Positions 43,969 through 52,241 of a DNA stretch of 64,000 nucleotides are shown in pieces. Origin of the DNA: Conexibacter sp. CPCC 206217 (GTDB taxonomy: Bacteria > Actinomycetota > Thermoleophilia > Solirubrobacterales > Solirubrobacteraceae); contig NZ_JAUTDO010000016.1 in NCBI RefSeq assembly GCF_030646165.1, positions 20,843 to 84,842 on the forward strand, written 5' to 3'. The position numbers were made by a program, and so were the translations under genes. The notes under the pieces were generated by a model. That model did not search any database. It worked only from the letters and a program-made list of their open reading frames with translations, and was not told the origin of the DNA. The stretch's first letter is position 1, and each line of letters begins with the position of its first letter.

Positions 43969-45377
43969 GTCGGGCCATGCGACGACCGCACGACGCCGGC
44001 GAGTGCGTGCAGCGCGAGGCGTCGTCAAGCCGCCGCTCGGGCGAAGGCGGGCGTCACGACCGATCGCTTCGACGCTGCTCCGACGAGAGTGGGCAGGCCC
44101 TGTTGGTGCTTGTCGCCGCGATGGCAGTTGTGCTGATCGCGGCCGTCGTGCTCGGCGGGATCGCGAGCGGACTGGGCCGCAGAGGCGACAATCAGCGTGC
44201 GGCGGATCTCGCCGCGCTCGGCGGTGTGCGGGCGATGCGGGGGAGCTATCCGCGGTTGTTCGTGCCCGCCTACATCGGACGCGAGCCGAACCCCGCGTAT
44301 CTCTCCCGCGGCGCCTACCTCGCACAGGCGCGTGAGCGCGCGCTGGCCACCGCGAAGCTCAACGGCGCGGAGCGGATCGAGGTCGCATTCCCCGACGGCG
44401 GCTCGTTCGCGCCGACCCGGATCCGCGTCGAGGTACGCGATCCGGCGGTCTTCGAGGTCGGCGGCGAGCGCCGCGAGGCGGCCGTCGACGCGAGCGCCGA
44501 GGCTGAGCTGACGCCCGCGATATCGGCGGACGCACTCGCCGCCGGACCAGGCGACTACTCCGGGCCGCTGGCGCTGCGCCAGGGCAAGCCGATGCGCCCG
44601 GACGTGGCGCTCGCGTTCGACCGCATGGCCGCTGCGGCCGCCCAGGACGGCCACGCCCTGATCGTCTCCAGCGGATGGCGCAGCACCGCTGAGCAGGCGC
44701 GCCTGTTCGCCGCGCATCCGGATCCGAGATGGGTCGCTCCGCCCGGGAGATCCCTGCACCGGCTCGGCACCGAGTTGGACCTCGGCCCGGAGAGCGCCTA
44801 CGGGTGGCTGGCGGCGAACGCGTCGCGATTCCACTTCATCAAGCGCTACGCCTGGGAACCTTGGCATTTCGGATTCACGCTTAACGCTGGCACGACCTCA
44901 GTCGGTTATGGCGGTGGAGGAGACGGCGGCGCGACGATGCCGTCGTTCGTCCCGGCACAATTCGCGCCCGCGATCGCGCAGGCCGCGCAGCGTTGGAACG
45001 TCTCGGCGGCACTGCTCGCGGCGCAGTTGTACGCGGAGTCCGGATTCAATCCCTTCGCCGTCTCCTCGGCTGGCGCGCAGGGGATCGCGCAGTTCATGCC
45101 CGGCACCGCCGCTGCCTACGGTCTTGACGATCCGTTCGACGCCCCCAGCGCGATCGACGCGCAGGGCCGCATGATGCGGGACCTGCTGCGCCAGTTCGGC
45201 ACCGTCCCGCTCGCCCTGGCGGCCTACAACGCCGGCCCGGGAGCGGTCAGCGGATGCGGGTGCATCCCGCCGTATCCCGAGACGCAGGCCTACGTCGCGC
45301 GGATCCTCGGCCTGCTCGGCGGCGCCGGCGACACCGCCGGTCTCGGCACCACGCTCGACGTCCGGCTCGTGAGATGA
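43965..45377 (+). CDS. Pilin-like anchor fused to VanY carboxypeptidase and lytic transglycosylase
   Basis: This 470-residue protein combines three modules. Residues 41-90 form a TadG/Rv3654c-like membrane helix (ESGQALLVLVAAMAVVLIAA, then DNQRAADLAALGGVRAM). Residues ~200-305 form a LAS-type D,D-carboxypeptidase: S263-x-H265-x2-G268-x3-D272 and E298-P-W-H301 supply the zinc and catalytic residues. Residues ~328-448 form a GH23 lytic transglycosylase: catalytic E358 in YAESGF, then AQGIAQFMPGTA and AYNAGPG. A Gly-rich hinge (315-322) joins the two hydrolases. Together they would trim stem peptides and cut glycan strands at the base of a surface appendage. The GTG start overlaps the previous gene; ATG 43977 is an alternative. 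Confidence 0.88.
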   Translation: MSRAMRRPHDAGECVQREASSSRRSGEGGRHDRSLRRCSDESGQALLVLVAAMAVVLIAAVVLGGIASGLGRRGDNQRAADLAALGGVRAMRGSYPRLFVPAYIGREPNPAYLSRGAYLAQARERALATAKLNGAERIEVAFPDGGSFAPTRIRVEVRDPAVFEVGGERREAAVDASAEAELTPAISADALAAGPGDYSGPLALRQGKPMRPDVALAFDRMAAAAAQDGHALIVSSGWRSTAEQARLFAAHPDPRWVAPPGRSLHRLGTELDLGPESAYGWLAANASRFHFIKRYAWEPWHFGFTLNAGTTSVGYGGGGDGGATMPSFVPAQFAPAIAQAAQRWNVSAALLAAQLYAESGFNPFAVSSAGAQGIAQFMPGTAAAYGLDDPFDAPSAIDAQGRMMRDLLRQFGTVPLALAAYNAGPGAVSGCGCIPPYPETQAYVARILGLLGGAGDTAGLGTTLDVRLVR

Positions 45378-45446
45378 CGGACACGCTCCGGTCAGCGCAC
45401 CGCGTCGCCAGCGGGCTGCTCGCGTCGGGGCAACTGCCCGATCCGG

Positions 45447-45626
45447 GTGAGCCGTCGACGGTGGCGTTCCGGGGCGGCGGTCGGCGGCTTGATCGGGGGC
45501 TCGGTCGCGCGGATCCGCGGATTCGTGGCGCTGTTCGGCGTGAAGCTCGCGGTGCTGCGCCTGAACCGGCGCCGGCGCGACCGTGGCGACAGCGGAGCGG
45601 CTCCTGTAGGGGATCGCCGCACCTGA
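45447..45626 (+). CDS. Possible small membrane protein
   Basis: A 59-codon frame starting at GTG 45447 encodes MSRRRWRSGAAVGGLIGGSV followed by ARIRGFVALFGVKLAVLRLN and a basic tail. It has one Gly-rich hydrophobic helix between Arg-rich ends, and third positions are overwhelmingly G/C, as in real genes here. It follows the carboxypeptidase-transglycosylase fusion by 69 bases. No Shine-Dalgarno is obvious. The competing frame from ATG 45374 (overlapping the fusion stop) is Arg-rich without structure and runs into uvrC, so I prefer the short gene. Confidence 0.45.
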   Translation: MSRRRWRSGAAVGGLIGGSVARIRGFVALFGVKLAVLRLNRRRRDRGDSGAAPVGDRRT

Positions 45627-45714
45627 CCTGGGCGGCCTCCGCGAGCGATCGTCGCATCGGACATGAGCGCTGCTCCGCCGCACCCGGACGTCTGGGCCGA
45701 CTCACCTATCCTCG

Positions 45715-47655
45715 ATGGAGCGGATGGAAGGCTCCAACGGACACGGCTGGGACGGCGGCGGCGCTGGCGCGGCGGAGAAGGCGACAGACCGGGAGCAGCG
45801 GCTCGCGGAGCAGCGGCGTGGGCTGCCAGATCAGCCCGGCGTGTACCTCTTCCGCAACGCGAAGGGGACGGTCATCTACGTCGGCAAGGCGAAGTCGATC
45901 AAGAAGCGCGTCGCATCGCACTTCTCGAACCCGAGCACGCAGATGGGCAGAGATCTGCTGCCGATGATCGATCGGATCGACTCGCTCGTCGTCTCGACCG
46001 AGTCCGAGGCGCTGCTCACCGAGCAGAACTTCATCAAGCAGTACAAGCCGCGCTTCAACATCCGACTGCGCGACGACAAGTCGTATCCGTACATCGGGAT
46101 CTCGCTCGACGAGGACTATCCGCGCGTCTATTTCACCCGCGAGCGTCACCGGCGCGAGCGCGCCTACTTCGGCCCGTACTCCAACGCCAAGCGCGTGCGC
46201 GAGACGCTCGACCTGCTCGGCAAGATCTTCATGTTCCGCAGCTGCGACGGCCCGACGCCCGGCCGCCGCAGCGGCTCGCCGTGCCTCGACTACTACATCA
46301 AGCGGTGCGAGGCACCGTGCGTCGGCTACGTCACCAAGGAGCAGTACCGCACGTCGATCGACGGGGTGATCGACTTCCTCTCCGGCCGCTACCGCGCGAT
46401 CGAGTCCGCGATCGAGGCGAACATGAGAGAGGCCGCCGCCGAGCAGCGTTTCGAGGACGCCGCGCGAGAGCGCAACCGGCTCAGATCGATTCGCTCGCTG
46501 CTGGAACGCCAGCGCGTCACGAACGCCTCCGTCGGCACGCTCGACGCGATCGCGATCGCCGTCGAGGGCCAGGATGCCAACGCTCAGGTCTTCCAGGTGC
46601 GCGACGGGGTGCTGTCGGACCGCCAGGGCTTCTACCTGGAGAACCTGGCCGGCGACGACGTCGCCGCTGTCGCCGAGGCGTTCATCCTGCAGTACTACGG
46701 CAGCTCGCTGATGATCCCGCCGCTGCTGATCGTGCAGCAGCAGCTGGCCGAGCAGGAGGAGACGATCGCCGCTGCGCTGAGCGCGCGCCGCGGCAGCGCC
46801 GTCGAGTTGCGCGCCGCTGAGCGCGGCGACAAGCGCCGCATCCTCGAACTGGCCGAACGCAACGCGAAGCTCCAGCTCGACCAGGAGAGACTCCGCAGCG
46901 AGCGCAGACGCCAGCAGCGCGTCGACGCGCTCGACGGCCTGCAGCGCGCGCTGAACCTCGACACGATCCCGCTGCGGGTCGAGTGCTTCGACATCTCGCA
47001 CGTCGGCGGCACGCACACGGTCGCCTCGATGGTCGTGCTGGAGGCGGGCGCGACGAAGAAGTCCGACTACCGTCGCTTCACGCTGCGCGAAGGCGTCGAA
47101 GGCGTGCCGGACGACTTCGCCTCGATGGAGGAGGTGCTGTCGCGCCGTCTCGCGCAGTACGAGCGCCAGCACGATCGCTCGCCCCACGACGACGGCTACG
47201 ACGCCAGCTTCGCGGCGCTGCCGAACCTGCTCGTGATCGACGGCGGCAAGGGTCAGCTGTCGGCCGGCATGAAGGTGCTCGACGGCTTCGCCCGGCGTGG
47301 CGTCGCGATCGTCTCGCTCGCGAAGAGAATCGAGGAGGTGTTCGTGCCGGGGCGTCCCGAGCCGATCGTCCTGCCGCACGACACGCCTGAGCTGCAACTG
47401 CTGCAGCGCGTGCGCGACGAGGCTCACCGCTTCGCGATCGGCCACCATCGCATCCGCCGCGACAGAGCGATGACGGCGTCGGTGCTGGACACGCTGCCGG
47501 GCGTCGGGCCGGCGCGCAAACAGGCGCTGCTGAGACATTTCGGCTCGCCCGAGGCGTTCCTCGCGGCGACGCGCGAGGAGCTGGAGGCGGTCCCCGGCCT
47601 GCCGGGCAAGGTCGCCCGCGATCTCTATCTGCAGCTCAACAAGACGGGGCACTGA
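45715..47655 (+). CDS. uvrC: Excinuclease ABC subunit C
   Basis: This 646-residue UvrC makes both incisions in nucleotide excision repair. It has the GIY-YIG domain (~40-120, GVYLFRNAKGTVIYVGKAKS), a cysteine-containing segment (SPCLDYYIKRCEAPC), a UVR motif (~230-260), the RNase H-like C-terminal endonuclease (FDISHVGG, LVIDGGKGQLSA, with catalytic aspartates) and a tandem helix-hairpin-helix end (LPGVGPARKQALLRHFGS). The first ATG is 45715, only two bases after TATCCT; the second, 45724, is 11 bases after it and may be the true leaderless start. rapZ follows, a conserved actinobacterial order. Confidence 0.96.
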   Translation: MERMEGSNGHGWDGGGAGAAEKATDREQRLAEQRRGLPDQPGVYLFRNAKGTVIYVGKAKSIKKRVASHFSNPSTQMGRDLLPMIDRIDSLVVSTESEALLTEQNFIKQYKPRFNIRLRDDKSYPYIGISLDEDYPRVYFTRERHRRERAYFGPYSNAKRVRETLDLLGKIFMFRSCDGPTPGRRSGSPCLDYYIKRCEAPCVGYVTKEQYRTSIDGVIDFLSGRYRAIESAIEANMREAAAEQRFEDAARERNRLRSIRSLLERQRVTNASVGTLDAIAIAVEGQDANAQVFQVRDGVLSDRQGFYLENLAGDDVAAVAEAFILQYYGSSLMIPPLLIVQQQLAEQEETIAAALSARRGSAVELRAAERGDKRRILELAERNAKLQLDQERLRSERRRQQRVDALDGLQRALNLDTIPLRVECFDISHVGGTHTVASMVVLEAGATKKSDYRRFTLREGVEGVPDDFASMEEVLSRRLAQYERQHDRSPHDDGYDASFAALPNLLVIDGGKGQLSAGMKVLDGFARRGVAIVSLAKRIEEVFVPGRPEPIVLPHDTPELQLLQRVRDEAHRFAIGHHRIRRDRAMTASVLDTLPGVGPARKQALLRHFGSPEAFLAATREELEAVPGLPGKVARDLYLQLNKTGH

Positions 47656-47748
47656 GACGCCGATGCATCGCGCAGTGGAGCGTTCCCGTCCAAGCTGCTG
47701 CAACGGGACCTTCACACGGACGACTGCTCCACCCGTCACAATGCACCC

Positions 47749-48717
47749 ATGAGCGTTTCCCGGCCTACGAGGCTCGGGGACCGTCTGCGCCGCGGCACCC
47801 GCAGGCTCGAGGTGACGTCGGAGCAGTCGGTGATCCGCAGCCCCGCTCTGAACGACCTCGTCGTGATCACGGGCTTCTCCGGCGCGGGGAAGTCGACGGC
47901 GATGGCTGCGTTCGAGGACGAGGGCTACTTCTGCGTCGACAACCTGCCGCCCGAGATGATCAGGTCGCTGGCCGACCTGTTCATGCACGAGGGCTCGAAG
48001 GTCGAGCGCGCCGCGGTCGTCTCCGACGCGCGCGGCGGCAGCTACTTCGCGGGGCTCGTCGCGGTGCTCGGCGAGCTGGAGCGGGCGGGCGTGGCGTACA
48101 GGCTGCTGTTCCTCGAGGCGGACGAGCAGACGCTGCTGACGCGCTACCAGGAGACGCGCCGGCGCCACCCGCTGTCGCCGACCGGCACCGTCGCCGACGG
48201 CATCGCCCGCGAGCGCGCGCTGCTGGCGCCGGTGAGGGAACGCGCCGACGTGGTGATCGAAACGACCGGTCTCAACGCGGCGATGCTGCGGCGCAAGCTC
48301 GCCGACGCGCTGCTGCCGACGCGCACTCCCGGCCGCCTCGCGGTCACGTTTCAGAGCTTCGGCTTCAAGCACGGTCCCGCGCGCGACGCGGACCTGCTGT
48401 TCGACGTCCGCTTCCTGCCGAATCCGCACTACGAGCCGGAGCTGCGTCCGCTCACCGGCAAGGACCCCGACGTCGCCGCCTACGTCAACCGCGACGGCGC
48501 GCTCGACGCGTTCTACGAGCGGCTCTTCCCGATGCTCGACTATCTGCTGCCGCAGTACGTCGCGGAGGGCAAGTCGCACCTGTCGGTCGCGATCGGCTGC
48601 ACCGGCGGGCGCCACCGCTCTGTCGCGATCACCGAGCAGCTCGCGCAGCGCTACAAGGCCGAGGGCGACTACCTCGTCGAGCTAGCGCACCGGGACGTCG
48701 AGCGGCCGACGAAGTAG
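47749..48717 (+). CDS. rapZ: RNase adapter / nucleotide-binding protein RapZ (YvcJ family)
   Basis: This 322-residue P-loop protein has Walker A GFSGAGKST (residues 42-50), Walker B-like RYQETRRRHPLSPTG further on, and the C-terminal RapZ domain with SFGFKHG, DVRFLPNPHYEPELRPLTG and IGCTGGRHRSV, which form the sensory/ligand half. In enterobacteria RapZ directs RNase E to the GlmZ sRNA; in actinobacteria its role is not settled. Start ATG 47749 has CACAAT six bases upstream; about 20 extra N-terminal residues may not all be real. It usually neighbours yvcK and whiA, which are missing here. Confidence 0.95.
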   Translation: MSVSRPTRLGDRLRRGTRRLEVTSEQSVIRSPALNDLVVITGFSGAGKSTAMAAFEDEGYFCVDNLPPEMIRSLADLFMHEGSKVERAAVVSDARGGSYFAGLVAVLGELERAGVAYRLLFLEADEQTLLTRYQETRRRHPLSPTGTVADGIARERALLAPVRERADVVIETTGLNAAMLRRKLADALLPTRTPGRLAVTFQSFGFKHGPARDADLLFDVRFLPNPHYEPELRPLTGKDPDVAAYVNRDGALDAFYERLFPMLDYLLPQYVAEGKSHLSVAIGCTGGRHRSVAITEQLAQRYKAEGDYLVELAHRDVERPTK

Positions 48718-48759
48718 CCGGCGGCGGGCGCCGACGCGCCCGCCTGATACAACGCGGAC

Positions 48760-49128
48760 GTGTTCGACCACATCGGCTTCGAGGTCGCGGACCTCGCTCG
48801 CGCGGCGCGCTTCTACGACGCCGTCTTCCATGCGATCGGCGCGCGGCGGATGTTCGAGAGCGAGCACGCGGTCGCCTGGGGCGTCAACGATCCGCAGCTG
48901 TGGGTCGTCGTGCGGGGGCTGCCGGCGGCGCCGGGGTACGGCCACGTGGCGCTGCGCGCGAGCGGCCGCGTCGCGGTCGACGAGGCGCACGCCGCGGGAC
49001 TGGCGCACGGCGGCCGCGACGAGGGGGCGCCCGGCCCGCGTCCGCGGTACGGAAGCGGATGCTACGCCGGCTACCTGCGCGACCCCGACGGGCTGCGCGT
49101 CGAACTGGTGTCGCGCAGCGGGGGCTGA
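48760..49128 (+). CDS. Glyoxalase/VOC family protein
   Basis: This 122-residue protein has one pair of beta-alpha-beta-beta-beta modules: FDHIGFEVADLARAARFYDAVFHAIGARR and GHVALRASGR then YAGYLRDPDGLRVELV. Candidate metal ligands are H4, H-in-GHVALR and E in VELV, the usual VOC set. The substrate is unknown; the family includes dioxygenases, glyoxalase I and fosfomycin-type resistance proteins. The GTG start has TACAAC six bases upstream. Confidence 0.85.
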   Translation: MFDHIGFEVADLARAARFYDAVFHAIGARRMFESEHAVAWGVNDPQLWVVVRGLPAAPGYGHVALRASGRVAVDEAHAAGLAHGGRDEGAPGPRPRYGSGCYAGYLRDPDGLRVELVSRSGG

Positions 49129-49213
49129 GCGGCACGCGAAGCCGCTGGCGGGCGTCGTCTCTGGTGTCGCGGCCGCCCGCTGACGAGCCCGCTTTGGCAG
49201 GATCCCCTGCGAC

Positions 49214-49822
49214 ATGGACCTCGCGCTGACCGAATCCGACCTGCTCGACGATCCGATCGAGCTGTTCCGCCGCTGGTACGCCGACGCGCGTGCCGCAAAG
49301 ATGCCGCAGGCGGATGCGATGACGCTCGCGACCGTCGCGGCCGACGGCCGCCCGTCGGCGCGGATCGTGCTGCTGAAGAGCGTTGACGAGCGCGGCTTCC
49401 AGTTCTTCACCAACTACGAGAGCCGCAAGGCCAGCGAGTTGGCCGCCGACGCGCGCGCCGCGCTGGCGTTCGTCTGGATCCCGATGTTCCGGCAGATTCG
49501 CGTCACCGGCGACACCGAGCAACTCGACGCCGCGGCCTCCGACGCCTACTTCGCGACCCGTCCGCGCGGTAGCCAGATCGGCGCGTGGGCCTCGCAGCAG
49601 AGCCGCGAGCTGGCCGACCGCAGCGAGTTGGAGGCGCGCGTGGCGGAGCTGGAGCGCGAGTGGGAGGGACGCGACGTCGAGCGTCCGCCGCACTGGGGCG
49701 GCTACCGCCTCGTCCCGCGCGAGATCGAGTTCTGGCAAGGCCGCGAGAACCGCCTCCACGACCGCTTCGCCTACACCCGCGCGCCCGACGGCGGCTGGCG
49801 GCGGGTGCGGCTGCAGCCTTAG
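49214..49822 (+). CDS. pdxH: Pyridoxamine 5'-phosphate oxidase
   Basis: This 202-residue FMN enzyme oxidises pyridoxine or pyridoxamine phosphate to pyridoxal phosphate. It has the split-barrel FMN motifs RIVLLKSVDERGFQFFTNY and SRKASEL, the PLP-site residues RPRGSQIGAWAS and the C-terminal signature EFWQGRENRLHDR. Length is that of typical PdxH. The start ATG is ten bases after CAGGAT, a weak -10 candidate. It ends tail-to-tail, overlapping, with another FMN-barrel gene. The PLP product is the cofactor of the MocR regulator encoded next door. Confidence 0.95.
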   Translation: MDLALTESDLLDDPIELFRRWYADARAAKMPQADAMTLATVAADGRPSARIVLLKSVDERGFQFFTNYESRKASELAADARAALAFVWIPMFRQIRVTGDTEQLDAAASDAYFATRPRGSQIGAWASQQSRELADRSELEARVAELEREWEGRDVERPPHWGGYRLVPREIEFWQGRENRLHDRFAYTRAPDGGWRRVRLQP

Positions 49823-50484
49823 CGGCGCCCGGCCGCCCACCCCGCCACGGCCGCCGACGGCTCGATGCCCGCCCGCAGACGCTCGTCGGGAAGGGGCGCG
49901 CCGGCGCGCATCTCGAGCGGGACGACGCCGGCCCAGACGTCGAGCCCGTAGTCGTCCTCGTCGTCGGCCGGGCCGCCGTCGCGGACCTTCGCGGACGCCT
50001 CGGCGAGGTCCATCGCGAGCACGCGCGTGCCCTTCAGCTCCCGTTCGTTGGGCGTGCGCACCTCCGCCCAGCGGCCGGGGAGGAGCTTCTCCGTGAACGC
50101 CTCCAGCGCGGTGGCGCGCTCGTCGGCGCCCTCGACCAGCGCGGCCGTGCCGAGCACGACGACGCTGCGGTAGTTCATCGAGTGGTGGAAGGCGGAGCGG
50201 GCGAGCACGACGCCGTCGATCAGCGTGGTCGTCAGGCAGGCGGGCACGCCGGCAGCGAGCTTGCGCACCGTCCGGCTGGCGGTCGAGCCGTGCACGTAGA
50301 CGCGGTCGTCGATGCGCGCGACCAGCATCGGGATCACGTACGGCTGCTGGTCGACGGCGAAGCCGACGTGGGCGACGAGCGACTCGTCGAGGATCGCGTC
50401 GATCGTGGCGCGGTCGTAGACGCCGCGTCTCGGCACGCGGGCGATGCGCGAGCGCGGGCTGGGAGCTGCGACATGAGCTGGCAT
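49819..50484 (-). CDS. FMN-binding split-barrel protein (PNPOx/NimA-like)
   Basis: This 221-residue protein belongs to the pyridoxamine-phosphate-oxidase-like superfamily: RRGVYDRATIDAILDESLVAHVGFAVDQQPYVIPM, then YVHGSTASRTVRKLA and HHSMNYRSVVVLGTA. The HxSMNYRSVxxxG pattern is that of the NimA-like/Rv-type flavin reductase group rather than true PdxH. It could bind FMN or heme-related ligands; some members reduce nitroimidazoles. The ATG at 50484 has TAGCGT seven bases upstream. It diverges from the MocR-family regulator, which probably controls it. Confidence 0.85.
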   Translation of the reverse strand: MPAHVAAPSPRSRIARVPRRGVYDRATIDAILDESLVAHVGFAVDQQPYVIPMLVARIDDRVYVHGSTASRTVRKLAAGVPACLTTTLIDGVVLARSAFHHSMNYRSVVVLGTAALVEGADERATALEAFTEKLLPGRWAEVRTPNERELKGTRVLAMDLAEASAKVRDGGPADDEDDYGLDVWAGVVPLEMRAGAPLPDERLRAGIEPSAAVAGWAAGRR

Positions 50485-50501
50485 GGCCGATACGCTACGT
50501 G

Positions 50502-50554
50502 CACTTGGCTCCGTCACCAAGAGCCATTCGCGCGTAAGAATGTGGGGCCAAGTG
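50502..50554. promoter_or_regulatory. Candidate operator between FMN protein and MocR regulator
   Basis: CACTTGGC (50502-50509) and GCCAAGTG (50547-50554) are an eight-base inverted repeat 37 bases apart, and CCAAG (50517-50521) is a third half-site. They overlap the NimA-like promoter and the first codons of the MocR gene, so they could be its binding sites. Confidence 0.4.
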
Positions 50555-52063
50555 GACCTGTTGCTCGACCTCGACGCCGCTCCCGGTACGACCCTGCGCC
50601 GTCGCGCCGAACACGCGCTGCGCGAAGCCGTCCGCTGCGGCCGCCTCGCGCCCGGCACGCGCCTGCCGTCGACCCGCGCGCTCGCGCTCCAGCTCGGCGT
50701 CTCCCGCGGCGTCGTCGTCGAGGCCTACGCCCAGCTCGCCGCCGAGGGTTACCTCCGCACCCGCCGCGGGGGCGGGACGACGGTGGCGGAGGGAGGGGGA
50801 GCGGGGGTCGTCGGCGGCGGGGCGGCCGCCGGCGCCGGCACCACGGATGCACTCGGCGGGTCCGACTGGTCGGGCGCCGTGGTCGGCGCCGGGCGGACGG
50901 CGCCGGCGCCGATGCGCCATGACCTGCGGCCCGCGCTGCCCGCGCTGTCGGGCTTTCCGCGCGGCGCCTGGCTCGCGGCGGTCTCGCGGGTGCTGCGCGC
51001 TGCGCCGGACGAGCGGCTCGGGTACGCCGATCCGGCCGGCGTGCCGGAGCTGCGCGAGACGCTCGCCGCCTACCTCGGCCGCGTCCGCGGCGTGCGCGCC
51101 GCGCCGCAGCAGATCGTCGTCACGAGCGGCCTGCGGCAGGGGCTCGGGCTGTTGTGGGCGGCGCTGGCGGAGCGGGGGCGGGACGATCGGCGAGATGGCG
51201 CGACGGACGGCCGGCGCGCGGACGGGCGCGGGAACGGCGCGACGGACGGGGATCGCCGCGCGATGCGCGTCGCGTTCGAGCGCCCCGGCTGGCGCGGGTG
51301 GACTCAGACCGCCGAAGCCGCTGGGTGGGAGACGGTGCCGCTCGCGGTTGACGACGACGGCGCCGACGTCGACGCGATCGAGCAGCTCGGGGTCGACGCG
51401 GTCGGAATCACTCCCGCGCACCAGTTTCCGACCGGCGCGGTGCTCTCGGCCGCACGCCGCGGGTCGCTCGTCGCGTGGGCGCAGCGCCGCGGGGCCGTCG
51501 TCGTGGAAGACGACTACGACGCCGAGTTTCGCTACGACCGCAAGCCGATCGGCTCGCTGCAGGGGCTCGCGCCAGACGTCGTCGTCTACGGCGGAAGCGC
51601 ATCCAAGACGCTCGCGCCCGCGGTCCGGATCGGCTGGCTCGTGCTGCCGACGCCGCTCGTCGCAGCGGTCGTCGCGACCCAGCGCCGGCTCGGCGGCATG
51701 CCCGCGCCGCTGGACCAGCTCGCGCTCGCGGACCTGATCGAGCGCGGCGAGCTGGACCGCCACCTGCGCCGACAGCGCCGCCGCTACCGCCGCCAGCGCG
51801 ACGCGCTGCTGCAGGCGCTCGCGCGCGAGTTGCCCGACGTCGCGGTCGAGGGCGCCGCGGCCGGGCTGCACGCGGTCCTGCGCCTGCCGCCGCAGCTCGA
51901 CGAGCGGGCGGTGCTCGCCGCGGCTCGCGCGCGCGGCGTCGCGCTCGACGGACTCGGCCACGGCGCCCCCGCGCTCGTCGTCGGCTACGCGAACGTGACC
52001 GAGCCGGCCGTCGCCCCCGCGGTCGCCGCGCTCGTGGCCGCGATCCGCGCCGCGGCGAGCTGA
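50540..52063 (+). CDS. MocR/PdxR-type GntR regulator with aminotransferase domain
   Basis: This 507-residue regulator joins an N-terminal GntR winged helix (~15-80, LREAVRCGRLAPGTRLPSTRALALQLGVSRG) through a Gly/Ala-rich linker to a fold-type I aminotransferase domain. The PLP-binding lysine is K356 in GGSASKTLAP. An unusual low-complexity insert (RDDRRDGATDGRRADGRGNG) lies inside the aminotransferase part. MocR proteins use PLP as a signal, often to control B6 genes, which fits pdxH next door. The start ATG 50540 (WGQVDLLLDLD) matches the family start; ATG 50483 would add 19 residues. Confidence 0.9.
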   Translation: MWGQVDLLLDLDAAPGTTLRRRAEHALREAVRCGRLAPGTRLPSTRALALQLGVSRGVVVEAYAQLAAEGYLRTRRGGGTTVAEGGGAGVVGGGAAAGAGTTDALGGSDWSGAVVGAGRTAPAPMRHDLRPALPALSGFPRGAWLAAVSRVLRAAPDERLGYADPAGVPELRETLAAYLGRVRGVRAAPQQIVVTSGLRQGLGLLWAALAERGRDDRRDGATDGRRADGRGNGATDGDRRAMRVAFERPGWRGWTQTAEAAGWETVPLAVDDDGADVDAIEQLGVDAVGITPAHQFPTGAVLSAARRGSLVAWAQRRGAVVVEDDYDAEFRYDRKPIGSLQGLAPDVVVYGGSASKTLAPAVRIGWLVLPTPLVAAVVATQRRLGGMPAPLDQLALADLIERGELDRHLRRQRRRYRRQRDALLQALARELPDVAVEGAAAGLHAVLRLPPQLDERAVLAAARARGVALDGLGHGAPALVVGYANVTEPAVAPAVAALVAAIRAAAS

Positions 52064-52139
52064 TGCGGGTGCCACCCGCTCACGTCCCGGCTGCCTGACC
52101 CGCGCGCCGCGCCCGCCATCGCCGCATAGGCCACGAGCA

Positions 52140-52232
52140 CTGATGGGAACGGGGACCGCTGATACCCTCCAGCCCCGCCGGGTACCACGCTGACCGGCCT
52201 TTTCCTCCTTATTTCAGTCGCCTACGGAAGGA
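52140..52232 (+). promoter_or_regulatory. Promoter and leader of the glycolysis operon
   Basis: CTGATG (52140-52145) and TACCCT (52163-52168) are 17 bases apart, giving a ~65-base leader before gap. The leader has a clear Shine-Dalgarno GGAAGGA (52226-52232). TCCTT at 52206-52210 could pair with AAGGA of that site. Unlike most genes here, gap is not leaderless. Confidence 0.5.
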
Positions 52233-52241
52233 CTCGCACGC

